Shown here: positions 7,709 to 16,225 of the stretch, in pieces
Position numbering within the stretch: position 1 is the stretch's first letter
Layout of the letters: the number at the start of each line of letters is the position of its first letter
Notes under the pieces: model-generated
Told to the model about the DNA's origin: nothing
Database searches by the model: none
What the model saw: only the letters and a program-made list of their open reading frames with translations
NCBI RefSeq assembly: GCF_003074055.1
Contig: NZ_CP029043.1
Location: forward strand, 7,308,501 to 7,372,500
Reading direction: 5' to 3'
Length of the DNA: 64,000 nt
Source: Streptomyces nigra
GTDB taxonomy: Bacteria; Actinomycetota; Actinomycetes; Streptomycetales; Streptomycetaceae
Made by a program: the position numbers and the translations under genes

Positions 7709-9001
7709 ATGTCGAACGGCGACGAACACCCGGGCACAGGCCGGCGGGGGTACGTCGGGGGAGTCGTGCGGGACGCGCTGGGCGCGATCAGGCAGCTGGT
7801 CTCCGGCCTCCGTACGGCCTTTCTCGCGCTGCTCGTCCTCATCCTGCTGGTCGTCTGTGCCCTCACCGTCCCCCTCGGCATGGGGCTGCTCGCCGCGCCG
7901 GCCGCGCTGCGCGCCCTGCATCGGCTGGCCGGTGCGGAACGCGCGCGGCTCGCCCGCTTCGGGCCCGAGGTGGTGGCACCCGAGCCGCCGACGGACAGCC
8001 CGCGCGCCGCCCTGCGCGACCCCACCACCCGGCGTGAACTGCGCTGGCTCGCCCGGCATGTCGTCGTGGGCCTGCCGCTGGGGCTCTTCGGCTTCTTGCT
8101 GCCGATCCTCGCCGTACGGGATCTGACGTTCCCGCTGTACTGGCGGTTCGTGCCGGCGGACGTGACGGCCACGTCCATCGGGATCGGCTCGTCGACCTCA
8201 TGGGCGGACGCCGTCGCCGTCGCGCTCCTCGGCGTCGGCTGGATCGCCATCGTCCTGGGCCTCGGCCCCGCCATGGCACGCGCCCAGGCCAATCCCGGGC
8301 GGCGCTTGCTCGCGGCCGGCCCGGAGACCGACCTCTCCCTGCGTGTCGCCGAACTGACCGCGACCCGTGCCGCCGCACTGGACGCCCACGCCGCCGAACT
8401 CCGCCGTATCGAACGCGCCTTGCACGACGGCACACAGAACCGGATCGTGTCCGTGACCGTGCTGCTCGGCGCCGCCCGCCGGATGGTGGCCCGCGACCCC
8501 GCCGGTGCCCAGGAACTCCTGGAGCGCGCCCAGTCCGCCGCCGAGCAGGCGCTCGCCGACCTGCGGGCCGTCTCCCGCAGCATCCTGCCGCCCGTGCTGT
8601 CCGACCGGGGCCTGGCCGGGGCGCTCACCGGGCTCGCCGCCGAGTGCGCCGTTCCGTGCCGTGTCGACGTGGATGTGCCCCGGCGCTGCGCCGCCTCCGT
8701 GGAGGCGACCGCCTACTTCGTCGTCGCCGAGGCCCTCACCAACGTCGCCAAGCACAGCGGCGCGAGCCGGGCCACCGTCACCGCCCGGCTCACCGGCGGA
8801 CGGCTTCTGCTGGCCGTCGAGGACGACGGGCACGGCGGCGCCACGGCCCCGTCCGAGTCCGGCGACGGCGGGCCGCCCGGCGCCGGCTCCGGACTCGCCG
8901 GCATCCGGCGGCGCGTCGCCGCACACGACGGTACGTTCCGACTGGCGAGCCCGCCGGGCGGCCCGACAACCCTGGAAGTGGACCTGCCATGCGGATCGTG
9001 A
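7709..9001 (+). CDS. Two-component sensor histidine kinase, DesK/NarX (HisKA_3) type
   Basis: A 430-residue membrane kinase. Hydrophobic segments near residues 30-55 (TAFLALLVLILLVVCALTVP), 115-135 and 160-185 form the sensor. A dimerisation helix carries the phosphoacceptor in ERALHDGTQNRIVSVTVLL (His about 239). The HATPase domain shows VVAEALTNVAKHSGAS (N box), AVEDDGHGGA and GSGLAGIRRRVAAHDG (G box). The ATG at 7709 sits 5 bases behind AAGGAG; an in-frame GTG at 7703 overlaps that site and is less likely. It overlaps the response-regulator gene by 13 bases, so the pair is co-translated. The signal is unknown. Confidence 0.92.
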   Translation: MSNGDEHPGTGRRGYVGGVVRDALGAIRQLVSGLRTAFLALLVLILLVVCALTVPLGMGLLAAPAALRALHRLAGAERARLARFGPEVVAPEPPTDSPRAALRDPTTRRELRWLARHVVVGLPLGLFGFLLPILAVRDLTFPLYWRFVPADVTATSIGIGSSTSWADAVAVALLGVGWIAIVLGLGPAMARAQANPGRRLLAAGPETDLSLRVAELTATRAAALDAHAAELRRIERALHDGTQNRIVSVTVLLGAARRMVARDPAGAQELLERAQSAAEQALADLRAVSRSILPPVLSDRGLAGALTGLAAECAVPCRVDVDVPRRCAASVEATAYFVVAEALTNVAKHSGASRATVTARLTGGRLLLAVEDDGHGGATAPSESGDGGPPGAGSGLAGIRRRVAAHDGTFRLASPPGGPTTLEVDLPCGS

Positions 9002-9645
9002 TCGCCGAGGACGACCCCCTCCTGCGCGAAGGGCTGGCCCTGCTGCTGCGCGCCGAGTCCCTCGACGTGGTCGCCACGGCCGGCACCGCCGAGGACGCCC
9101 TGGACGCCGTCGACCGTCACAAGCCGGACGTGGCCATCCTCGACGTCCGTATGCCACCCACCCACACCGACGAAGGCATCCGCGCCGCTGTCGAGGCCCG
9201 GCGCCGCCATCCCTCCCTCGCCGTGCTCGTCCTCTCCGCCTACGTCGAGCAGAGCTTCGCCACCGAACTGCTCACCGGCGGTGTCGGCGGTCTCGGTTAC
9301 CTGCTGAAGGAACGCGTCGGCCGGGTCGAGGAGTTCCTCGACGCGCTGCACAGGGTCGCCGACGGCGGGACCGCCATCGACCCCGAGGTCGTCGCCCAGC
9401 TCTTCACGCGGTCCCGTCGGGACACCCGCCTGGAACGTCTCAGCCCCCGCGAGAAGGACGTGCTCGGCCTGATGGCCGAGGGCCTGGGCAACAGCGCCAT
9501 CGCGGAGCGGCTCGTCGTCACCGACGGAGCCGTCCACAAGCACATCCGCAGCATCTTCGCCAAGCTCGACCTGGCCCCGACGGACCAGGTGGACCGGCGG
9601 GTCGCGGCCGTCCTGCACTACCTGGAGGACGCCCGCCGACGGTGA
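8989..9645 (+). CDS. NarL/LuxR-family response regulator
   Basis: A 218-residue regulator partnered with the overlapping kinase gene. The receiver domain has the acidic pocket IAEDDPLLREG and phosphoacceptor D52 in VAILDVRMPP. The C-terminal LuxR-type HTH is ERLSPREKDVLGLMAEGLGN, then SAIAERLVVTDGAVHKHIRS and IFAKLDL. The ATG at 8989 is the natural start because MRIVIAEDD is the canonical receiver N-terminus; longer open frames upstream are shadows of the kinase gene. The palindrome immediately downstream (9658-9679), before the CPBP/ABC genes, is the obvious candidate target. Confidence 0.93.
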   Translation: MRIVIAEDDPLLREGLALLLRAESLDVVATAGTAEDALDAVDRHKPDVAILDVRMPPTHTDEGIRAAVEARRRHPSLAVLVLSAYVEQSFATELLTGGVGGLGYLLKERVGRVEEFLDALHRVADGGTAIDPEVVAQLFTRSRRDTRLERLSPREKDVLGLMAEGLGNSAIAERLVVTDGAVHKHIRSIFAKLDLAPTDQVDRRVAAVLHYLEDARRR

Positions 9646-9657
9646 CGGAACCGCCCC

Positions 9658-9679
9658 GGGGTACAGCCTGCTGTACCCC
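9658..9679. promoter_or_regulatory. Perfect 10+10 palindrome before CPBP/ABC operon
   Basis: Arms GGGGTACAGC and GCTGTACCCC are separated by CT. The site begins 13 bases after the response-regulator stop and lies 87 bases upstream of the CPBP gene start. The related imperfect site at 7613-7634 precedes the kinase gene. Two copies flanking a two-component pair suggest the binding site of its own regulator. Confidence 0.6.
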
Positions 9680-9765
9680 CACTCGGGGTGTGCGCGGCAA
9701 TGATCGGCCGGGCTCCCGGTGGTGTGCTGAGGACACGTCGTCAGCGACCGCCGAGAGGACCCCCA

Positions 9766-10677
9766 GTGAGTACCGACACCCCCGCACGGACCAGCACACC
9801 ACCGGTCGAGCGCCCGCTGCGCGGCAGCGTCCGCCGCCGGCCGCTGACCTGGTTCTTCTCGTTGGCCTACGGACTGAGCTGGGCGGCCTGGCTGCCGTAC
9901 GTCCTCTCCGAGAACGGCCTGGGCGTCTGGCACTTCACCTTCCCCGGCGGCGCCGGCGCCTCCCAGCTCACCGGGGTCCTGCCCGGCGCCTACCTCGGCC
10001 CCATCGGCTCGGCGCTGCTGATCATCGCCCTCACCGAGGGACGCGCCGGACTGCGCACCTGGCGGAGCCGCATGACCCGCTTCAAGGTGAGCTGGCGCTG
10101 GTACCTGGCCGTCCTCGTGTCGGTGCCGCTCGCGCTCACCCTGGCCTCCGTGGTGCTGTCCGGCGACGGCCCCGCGCGGCCGTCCGCCACGGTGGTCCTT
10201 GCGTTCCTGCCGGGCCTGATCGCCCAGCTGATCACCACCGGGCTCGCGGAGGAGCCGGGCTGGCGCGAGTTCGCGATGCCGCGCATGCAGCGCCGCCACG
10301 GCCCCCTCGCCGCCACCCTCGTCGTCGGTGTCCTGTGGGGCGGCTGGCACCTGCCGTTGTTCCTCACCGACTGGGGCGGCGGCCCGGACGTCGCCTGGAC
10401 GGAACCGGTCGAATTCGTGGCGACGGCCACCCTGTTCAGCTTCGTGATGACCTGGGTGTTCAACCGGTCCGGCGAGAGCATGCCGCTGGTCATGCTGCTG
10501 CACTGCGGGGTCAACAACTACTTCTCGATCGCCGGTGAGGACCTGTTCCCCGGGATGTCCCACGCCGACGTGACCCACGCCTTGTTCCTGGCCTCCCGCG
10601 CCGGAGCGGTCATCGCACTCGTCGCCACCCGAGGCCGCCTGGGCCTGCCGAAGCGGCAGCCCGCCCTCACCGTCTGA
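9766..10677 (+). CDS. CPBP-family intramembrane metalloprotease
   Basis: A 303-residue polytopic membrane protein with the CPBP/Abi signature. The glutamate pair and Arg are in EEPGWREFAMPRMQRR (about residues 163-178), a catalytic His is in LWGGWHLPLF, and a second is in LVMLLHCGVNNYF. Family members are intramembrane proteases used in protein processing or bacteriocin-type self-protection. The GTG at 9766 (Ser-Thr-Asp-Thr next) lies behind GAGAGGA at 9753-9759. The ABC transporter genes follow after 38 bases, so the three genes probably form an envelope-stress or peptide-resistance operon driven by the upstream two-component system (inference). Confidence 0.88.
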   Translation: MSTDTPARTSTPPVERPLRGSVRRRPLTWFFSLAYGLSWAAWLPYVLSENGLGVWHFTFPGGAGASQLTGVLPGAYLGPIGSALLIIALTEGRAGLRTWRSRMTRFKVSWRWYLAVLVSVPLALTLASVVLSGDGPARPSATVVLAFLPGLIAQLITTGLAEEPGWREFAMPRMQRRHGPLAATLVVGVLWGGWHLPLFLTDWGGGPDVAWTEPVEFVATATLFSFVMTWVFNRSGESMPLVMLLHCGVNNYFSIAGEDLFPGMSHADVTHALFLASRAGAVIALVATRGRLGLPKRQPALTV

Positions 10678-10715
10678 ACCCGCCTCCGACTCACCTGTCC
10701 CGAAAGGTACCTCCG

Positions 10716-11483
10716 ATGCACCCGTCGTCCCCGGCCGCCCGTGCCGTCACCCTGGAAGGCGTCACCAGGACATACGACGGCGAGCAGCCCGTCGTGGCCC
10801 TCGCCGGCGTCGACATCGACTTCCGCCGCGGCACCTTCACCGCCGTCATGGGTCCGTCCGGCTCCGGCAAGAGCACCCTGCTGCACTGCGCCGCCGGACT
10901 CGACCGGCCCACCTCAGGCCGCGTACGGATCGGCGAGAGCGACCTGTCGTCGCTGTCCGAGAAGGACCTGACCGTGCTGCGCCGCACCCGCGTCGGTTTC
11001 GTCTTCCAGGCGTTCAACCTGGTGCCCGCCCTGACCGTGGAACAGAACATCATGCTGCCGTCCCGGCTGGCCCGCAGCGCCCCCGGCCCGCGCTGGGTCC
11101 AGGAGGTCGTCGAACGGGTCGGCCTGGGCGCCCGGTTGAGCCACCGGCCCTCCGAACTGTCCGGCGGGCAGCAGCAGCGGGTCGCGATCGCCCGCGCGCT
11201 CGTCTCCCGCCCCGAGGTGATCTTCTGCGACGAGCCGACCGGCGCCCTGGACACGCAGACCGCCGCGGAGGTGCTCACGCTGCTGCGCGCCGTCGTCGAC
11301 GACGCCGGCCAGACCGTGATCATGGTGACGCACGACCCGGTCGCCGCGTCCTACGCCGACCGTGTCGTCGTCCTCGCCGACGGCCGCGTCGTACGGGACA
11401 TGCCGCAGCCCGGAGCCGCCCGCATCGCCGAGCAACTGGCCCACCTCGGGCGCCCGTCGTACGCCGTGCACGGGGAGGGCTGA
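10716..11483 (+). CDS. ABC transporter ATP-binding protein (MacB/LolD type)
   Basis: A 255-residue ATPase with Walker A GPSGSGKST (about residues 46-54), Q-loop GFVFQAFNLVPALTV, signature LSGGQQQRVAIARAL, Walker B VIFCDEPTGALD and switch His in IMVTHDPVAA. These motif spellings are typical of the MacB/LolD/FtsE branch that works with FtsX-type permeases. The partner permease begins 3 bases after the stop. It supplies energy for moving a lipid- or peptide-like substrate at the membrane, not for uptake. It follows the CPBP gene in the same operon. Confidence 0.95.
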   Translation: MHPSSPAARAVTLEGVTRTYDGEQPVVALAGVDIDFRRGTFTAVMGPSGSGKSTLLHCAAGLDRPTSGRVRIGESDLSSLSEKDLTVLRRTRVGFVFQAFNLVPALTVEQNIMLPSRLARSAPGPRWVQEVVERVGLGARLSHRPSELSGGQQQRVAIARALVSRPEVIFCDEPTGALDTQTAAEVLTLLRAVVDDAGQTVIMVTHDPVAASYADRVVVLADGRVVRDMPQPGAARIAEQLAHLGRPSYAVHGEG

Positions 11484-11486
11484 GCC

Positions 11487-14024
11487 GTGCTCTCCCTGGC
11501 CGCGCAGATGCTGCGCTTCCGCAAGGGCGGTTTCATCGCCACGTTCGTCGCGCTCGCCGCGGGCGTCGCCGTCCTGATGACCTGCGCGCTGCTCGTGGAG
11601 TCGGGCCTGCGGTACCACGGCACCCCGCAGCGCTACGCCCGGACCGTCGCCGTCGTCGCCGACCGGGACCTGACCGTCACCCACACGACGCTGGGGGAGA
11701 AGGAGTCCACCACCCTGCCCCTGCCGGAACGCGGCAGCGTCCCCGAGTCCCTCGTGCCCCGGATCGCCGCCCTGCCGGGCGTGTCGAAGGCGGTGGGCGA
11801 GCGGTGGATACCGGTCACGTCACCCGCCGCACCCGGCACCCGGGTCACCGGGCACGGCTGGTCGAGCACCCCGCTCGCCCCGTACCGGCTGGTCGCCGGG
11901 GCGCCACCGAGGTCCGACGCCGACATCGCCGTCGACTCCCGGCTGGCGGACACGGCGCGGCTGCACGTCGGCGACCGCAGCGAGGTCGTCACAGGGGGCC
12001 GCACCCTCGCGGTACGGATCAGCGGCATCGTAGAGGCGCCCGCCGCCCGAGGGAGCGGCAGCGCGCTGTTCTTCACGGACGCCCGGGCGGCCCGCCTCGA
12101 CCCGCGCCCCGGCCGGTTCGACGCGATCGGCGTGCTCGCCGAGCCCGGCACCGACCCGGCGGCCGTCGTCACGGCCGTCCGCCGCGTCGCGGACCGCGCG
12201 GGCGTCACCACCTACACCGGCGAGGACCGCGGACTGGCCGAGGAACCCGAGGCGGCCGCAGCCCGTGACCTGACCGTCCGGGCCGGCAGCGCCTTCGGCG
12301 GCTACGCAGCGGTCGTCATCGTCTTCGTGGCGGCCTCCACGGTCGGTCTGTCGGTGCGTCACCGCCGCCGCGAGCTGGCCCTGTTGCGGGCCGTCGCGGC
12401 GACCCCCGGCCAGGTCCGGGCGATGATCCTCGCCGAGGTGGGCCTGCTCGGCGCGCTGGCCGCGCTCGTCGGCGTCCCCACCGGCCTGGCCGCCACCGGC
12501 TGGATCCGCGACGAACTCGTGGACCGGCACTTCGTCCCCGAGACGTTCGCCGTACGCGGCGGTCTGCTGTCCGGACTCGCGGTCACCGCCGCCGTCGCCC
12601 TGGTCGCGCCGGCCGCCGCGTGGATCGCCGCCCTGCGCACCACACGGATCAGGCCGACGGAGGCGCTCGGCGAGGCCGCCGTCGAGAAGGGCCTCGGCGG
12701 CCGGGCGCGGATCGTGTCCGGCCTGGTGTTCCTCGCGGTGGGCGTGTCCCTGATCGGGGTCACGGGTGCCACCGCCGGTGACACGGCACTCGGGGCCGCC
12801 ATCGGCATGCTCTACACCTTCGTCCTCGCCATCGCGCTCCTCGCCCCCTGGATCAACCAGGGCGCGGCGCGTCTGCTCACCCCGGTCCTGCGCACGGTGT
12901 GGGGGAACAGCGGCTACCTCGCCGCCGCCAATCTGCGGGCGAGCGCCCGCGGCATGGTGGCCGTGCTGACCGCACTGGTGCTCTCCATCGGCCTCGGCGG
13001 CACCGTGTGGTTCCTCCAGGACAACCTCCAGCGCCAGACCGAGGCGCAGGCCCACGACGGCACCCGCGCCCGGCACGCCCTCTTGAGCGGTGCGGGCCTG
13101 CCCGCCTCCGCCTCCGAACAGGCCCGGCACATCCCGGGAGTCGAGGCCGCCACCGGAGTACGGCGCACGGCCGTGGTCGTGCGGGGCGGTCTGGAACCGA
13201 CGACGGCATCCGCCCAGGGCATCGATCCGAAGGGCGCCGACCGGACCATGGACCTCGGCGTGCGGTCCGGCGGCCTCGAAGCCCTCGGCGGCAAGGACAC
13301 CGTCGCCGTCTCCACCGCACTCGCCGGGTCCGCCGGCTGGGAGGTCGGCGACCGGGCACACCTGTGGCTCGGCGACGGCACCCCCGTCACCCTGCGGGTC
13401 GTCGCCGTCTACGACCGGGGGTTCGGCTTCGGTGACGTCACCCTCGGCAAGGCCACGCTCGCCGGGCACACCCGGACCGGCCTCGACGACCACGTCCTCG
13501 TCCGCACCGCCGCCGACGCCTCCCCGGCCGAGGTGAGCGCGGCCCTCGCCGCCCTCGCCCGCCAGTACCCGGGGGCCGCCGTCACCGGCACGGGCCGGCT
13601 GACCGCGGAACTCGCGGCGGACCTCGCCGTCAGCGCCTGGCTCAACCGGATGCTCATCCTCGTCCTCGTCGGCTACGCCGTCCTCGCCGCCGCCAACACC
13701 CTGATCATGGCCGCGCTGGCCCGCACCGGGGAACTGTCCCTGCTCCGCCTGGTCGGGGTGACCCGGGGCCAGATCAAGCGGATGATCCACGCCGAGCAGG
13801 CGGGGTTGCTGGGGGTCGCCCTCGCCGTCGGCGGGGCCATCGCCGCCGTCACCTTGTCCTCGGTCGTCAACGCCGTCACCGGCGAACGCGTCCCCTACGT
13901 GCCCGTGCTCGGCTGGGTCACGATCGTCGCGGGCACGGTCACGCTGGCCCTGGTCGCCGTGCTGCTGCCCATCGGCCGGGTGCTGCGTGTCAGCCCGGTA
14001 CGGGGGATCGGGCTCCGGGAGTAG
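11487..14024 (+). CDS. FtsX-like ABC transporter permease (MacB-type, two FtsX domains)
   Basis: An 845-residue permease starting at GTG 11487. An N-terminal helix (GFIATFVALAAGVAVLMTCA) is followed by an extracellular MacB periplasmic-core-like domain, a first FtsX domain of several helices (about residues 270-395), central helices, a second extracellular domain and a C-terminal FtsX domain (LNRMLILVLVGYAVLAAANT to the end). This is the fused full-length form that replaces two half permeases. It pairs with the ATPase at 10716. Such Streptomyces systems are often called antimicrobial-peptide exporters, but the substrate here is unknown. Its end faces the sugar-enzyme operon across a strong bidirectional hairpin. 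Confidence 0.93.
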   Translation: MLSLAAQMLRFRKGGFIATFVALAAGVAVLMTCALLVESGLRYHGTPQRYARTVAVVADRDLTVTHTTLGEKESTTLPLPERGSVPESLVPRIAALPGVSKAVGERWIPVTSPAAPGTRVTGHGWSSTPLAPYRLVAGAPPRSDADIAVDSRLADTARLHVGDRSEVVTGGRTLAVRISGIVEAPAARGSGSALFFTDARAARLDPRPGRFDAIGVLAEPGTDPAAVVTAVRRVADRAGVTTYTGEDRGLAEEPEAAAARDLTVRAGSAFGGYAAVVIVFVAASTVGLSVRHRRRELALLRAVAATPGQVRAMILAEVGLLGALAALVGVPTGLAATGWIRDELVDRHFVPETFAVRGGLLSGLAVTAAVALVAPAAAWIAALRTTRIRPTEALGEAAVEKGLGGRARIVSGLVFLAVGVSLIGVTGATAGDTALGAAIGMLYTFVLAIALLAPWINQGAARLLTPVLRTVWGNSGYLAAANLRASARGMVAVLTALVLSIGLGGTVWFLQDNLQRQTEAQAHDGTRARHALLSGAGLPASASEQARHIPGVEAATGVRRTAVVVRGGLEPTTASAQGIDPKGADRTMDLGVRSGGLEALGGKDTVAVSTALAGSAGWEVGDRAHLWLGDGTPVTLRVVAVYDRGFGFGDVTLGKATLAGHTRTGLDDHVLVRTAADASPAEVSAALAALARQYPGAAVTGTGRLTAELAADLAVSAWLNRMLILVLVGYAVLAAANTLIMAALARTGELSLLRLVGVTRGQIKRMIHAEQAGLLGVALAVGGAIAAVTLSSVVNAVTGERVPYVPVLGWVTIVAGTVTLALVAVLLPIGRVLRVSPVRGIGLRE

Positions 14025-14036
14025 CGGCCCGGGGAG

Positions 14037-14079
14037 GCCGTCGGCCCCCACTCGGACGGACCGAGTGGGGGCCGACGGC
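14037..14079. terminator. Bidirectional hairpin between convergent genes
   Basis: A perfect 19-bp stem (GCCGTCGGCCCCCACTCGG and its complement) with a 5-base loop lies between the ABC permease stop and the opposite-strand ThuA-domain gene. It has no T-run, as is usual in high-GC actinobacteria. Confidence 0.85.
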
Positions 14080-14095
14080 TGTCACCGCCCCACCG

Positions 14096-15838
14096 TCACG
14101 GCAGGGTCCACTTCTGGTTGGAGCCCGTGTGGCAGGTCCACAGATGGACGGCGGTTCCGTCGTTCCAGGTGCCGCCCGAGGCGTCCAGGCACTTGCCGGA
14201 CAGGGGGTTGCGTACGGTGCCGTCGGTCTGGGGCGTCCACTGCTGGGCGCCCGTGCCGTTGCAGGTCCACAGCTGGATCCTCGTACCGTCGGCGGTGCCG
14301 GCGCCGGAGACGTCCAGACACTTGCCGAGCGCCCGGAAGGTGCTGTCCTCGCCTACGGTCCAGCGCTGGGCGGCGCTGGAGTTGCACGTCCAGATCTGCA
14401 CCTTCGTGCCATCCGCCGTGCCCGCGTTGTCGACGTCCAGGCACTTGCCGTTCACCCCCTTCACCTCACCCGTGCGCGGGCCGGACGGGCTCCCGGCCTG
14501 CTTGATCCGGATGTTGCGGAAGGCCACCTCGTCACCGTCGCCGTGGTTCTGCAGACCGATGTGCCCCTGCCGCAGACTGCGCGCCGGATCGGTGTTCGTG
14601 AAGTCGTTGATCTTCCGCCCGTTCAGGAACAGCTCCAGCCGCTCCCCGGTGACCCGGATCTCGTACGTGTTCCAGCTGCCCGGCGGGTTCAGCGCGGCGT
14701 CCCGGGCGGCCAGGTCGGCCGACTTGAACCCGTACACGGCACCCGTGGTCCGGTCGGCGCTGTCGGTGGCGTCGATCTGGATCTCGTAGCCGTTGTCCAC
14801 GGCCGACCACGGGTCGTCGGAGGCCGGGAAGCCCACGAAGACACCGGAGTTGTCGTCGCCGCTCATCCGCCAGTCCAGCTTGAGCGAGTAGTCGCCGGTG
14901 AACTCCTTGGCGTCGTACCAGAGCAGGCCCAGCCCGCCGTGCGAGGTGAGGGTGCCGTCGGCAAGGGTGAAGCCACCGGGCCCCGCCTGCCTCCAGCCGG
15001 TCGTACCGCCGCCGTCGAACAGGGACGTGTAGCCGGTCTCGGGGCGGCAGTCGGCCTGGGTGAGTCCGGCGGCCCAGCGGACCCCGCCGAGGAGGTGCCG
15101 GCGGAAGGCCGGGTCCGTGTAGGACTCCTCGGTGTGGCCGCCGCCGGTGTAGAAGGCACGGCCACCGGCGTAGTCCTTGCACCAGGCGATCGGATGGTCG
15201 CCCGACATGGTGCCGCCGGAGTAGCTGGACTCGTCCAGCGAGGCCAGGACGTGTGCCGAACTCCGGGGGTTGGTCCGGTAGTTGTACCACTCGTCCGTGC
15301 GCTGCCAGGTGCGGCCCAGATGGGCGGTGGCGTCGTGCGACCGGTCCTCGACCTTGACGGTGGCGGGCTGGATCGCGGGATGGGACTGGAAGAGCGCGCC
15401 CGCCAGACCCTCGTAGAACGGCCAGTCGTACTCGGTGTCGGCGGCGGCGTGGACGCCGACGTACCCGCCGCCCGCCCCCATGTACTGCTCGAGCGCCGTC
15501 TGCTGGGAGCCGCCGAGCACGTCACCCGTGGTGGAGAGGAAGACGACGGCGCGGTACTGGCTGAGGTTGGCGGTGGTGAAGGCACCCGCGTCCTCGGTGG
15601 CGGTGACGGTGAAGTTGTTCGCCGCGCCCAGATCACGCAGTGCGGCGATGCCCTCGTCGATCGAGGAGTGACGGAAGCCCGCCGTCTTGGAGAAGACCAG
15701 GATCCGGTAGGCGGGGTCGGCCGCCGCCGCTGTGGCGGGCGCGTCCGGTGCCCCGCCCGGCAGCGCCGAGGCCTGGGGAGACATGCAGAGTGCGGCGCCG
15801 GCGAACAACGCGGTGGCCGCTTTGAACAGAGTGCGCAT
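14096..15838 (-). CDS. Secreted ThuA - 3-keto-disaccharide hydrolase (DUF1080) - RICIN protein
   Basis: A 580-residue secreted protein. A signal peptide (MRTLFKAATALFAGAALCMS to ASALPGG) is followed by a ThuA-like glutamine-amidotransferase fold (about residues 40-260: YRILVFSKTAGFRHSSI, GGGYVGVHAAADTEYDWPFY). Next comes a DUF1080/3-keto-disaccharide hydrolase lectin-like domain (about 275-450: SLFDGGGTTGWRQAG, NSGVFVGFP, GYEIQIDATDS) and a C-terminal RICIN beta-trefoil with QxW-type repeats (about 455-580). It starts 17 bases after the sugar dehydrogenase stop, with GGAGGAA before the ATG, so it is the second gene of that operon. The likely job is extracellular processing of keto-sugars made by the first enzyme; this is inference from domain families. 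Confidence 0.88.
   Translation of the reverse strand: MRTLFKAATALFAGAALCMSPQASALPGGAPDAPATAAAADPAYRILVFSKTAGFRHSSIDEGIAALRDLGAANNFTVTATEDAGAFTTANLSQYRAVVFLSTTGDVLGGSQQTALEQYMGAGGGYVGVHAAADTEYDWPFYEGLAGALFQSHPAIQPATVKVEDRSHDATAHLGRTWQRTDEWYNYRTNPRSSAHVLASLDESSYSGGTMSGDHPIAWCKDYAGGRAFYTGGGHTEESYTDPAFRRHLLGGVRWAAGLTQADCRPETGYTSLFDGGGTTGWRQAGPGGFTLADGTLTSHGGLGLLWYDAKEFTGDYSLKLDWRMSGDDNSGVFVGFPASDDPWSAVDNGYEIQIDATDSADRTTGAVYGFKSADLAARDAALNPPGSWNTYEIRVTGERLELFLNGRKINDFTNTDPARSLRQGHIGLQNHGDGDEVAFRNIRIKQAGSPSGPRTGEVKGVNGKCLDVDNAGTADGTKVQIWTCNSSAAQRWTVGEDSTFRALGKCLDVSGAGTADGTRIQLWTCNGTGAQQWTPQTDGTVRNPLSGKCLDASGGTWNDGTAVHLWTCHTGSNQKWTLP
14099..14460. repeat. RICIN-encoding segment, copy A (with 15856-16225)
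   Basis: This segment encodes the C-terminal beta-trefoil of the ThuA-domain protein. Aligned by eye, it is roughly 90 percent identical in DNA to 15859-16225, the same domain of the sugar dehydrogenase, with a stretch of more than 60 identical bases near the 3' ends of the two genes. This suggests duplication followed by gene conversion. Confidence 0.75.
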
Positions 15839-15855
15839 CACGAGGTTCCTCCCTT

Positions 15856-16225
15856 CTACGGCAGGGTCCATTTCTGGTTGGGTCCGGTGTGGCAGGTCCA
15901 CAGATGGACGGCGGTTCCGTCGTTCCAGGTGCCGCCCGAGGCGTCCAGGCACTTCCCGGAGTTGGGGTTGCGTACGGTGCCGTCGGCCTGCGGGGCCCAC
16001 TGCTGGGCGGCGGAGCCGTTGCAGGTCCACAGCTGGATCTTCGTGCCGTCGGCGGTGCCGGCGTTGTCGATGTCGAGGCACTTGCCGAGCGCCCGGAAGG
16101 TGCTGTCGGTGCCGATGGTCCAGCGCTGGGCGGTGGTGCCGTTGCACGTCCAGATCTGCACCTTGGTGCCGTCGGCCGTGCCCGCGGCGTCGATGTCCAG
16201 GCACTTGCCGTTCACACCCTTGACC
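15856..16225. repeat. RICIN-encoding segment, copy B (with 14099-14460)
   Basis: This is the upstream partner of the duplicated RICIN-coding segment, in the same orientation and at the same place relative to its stop codon. Differences from copy A are scattered and mostly conservative. Confidence 0.75.
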
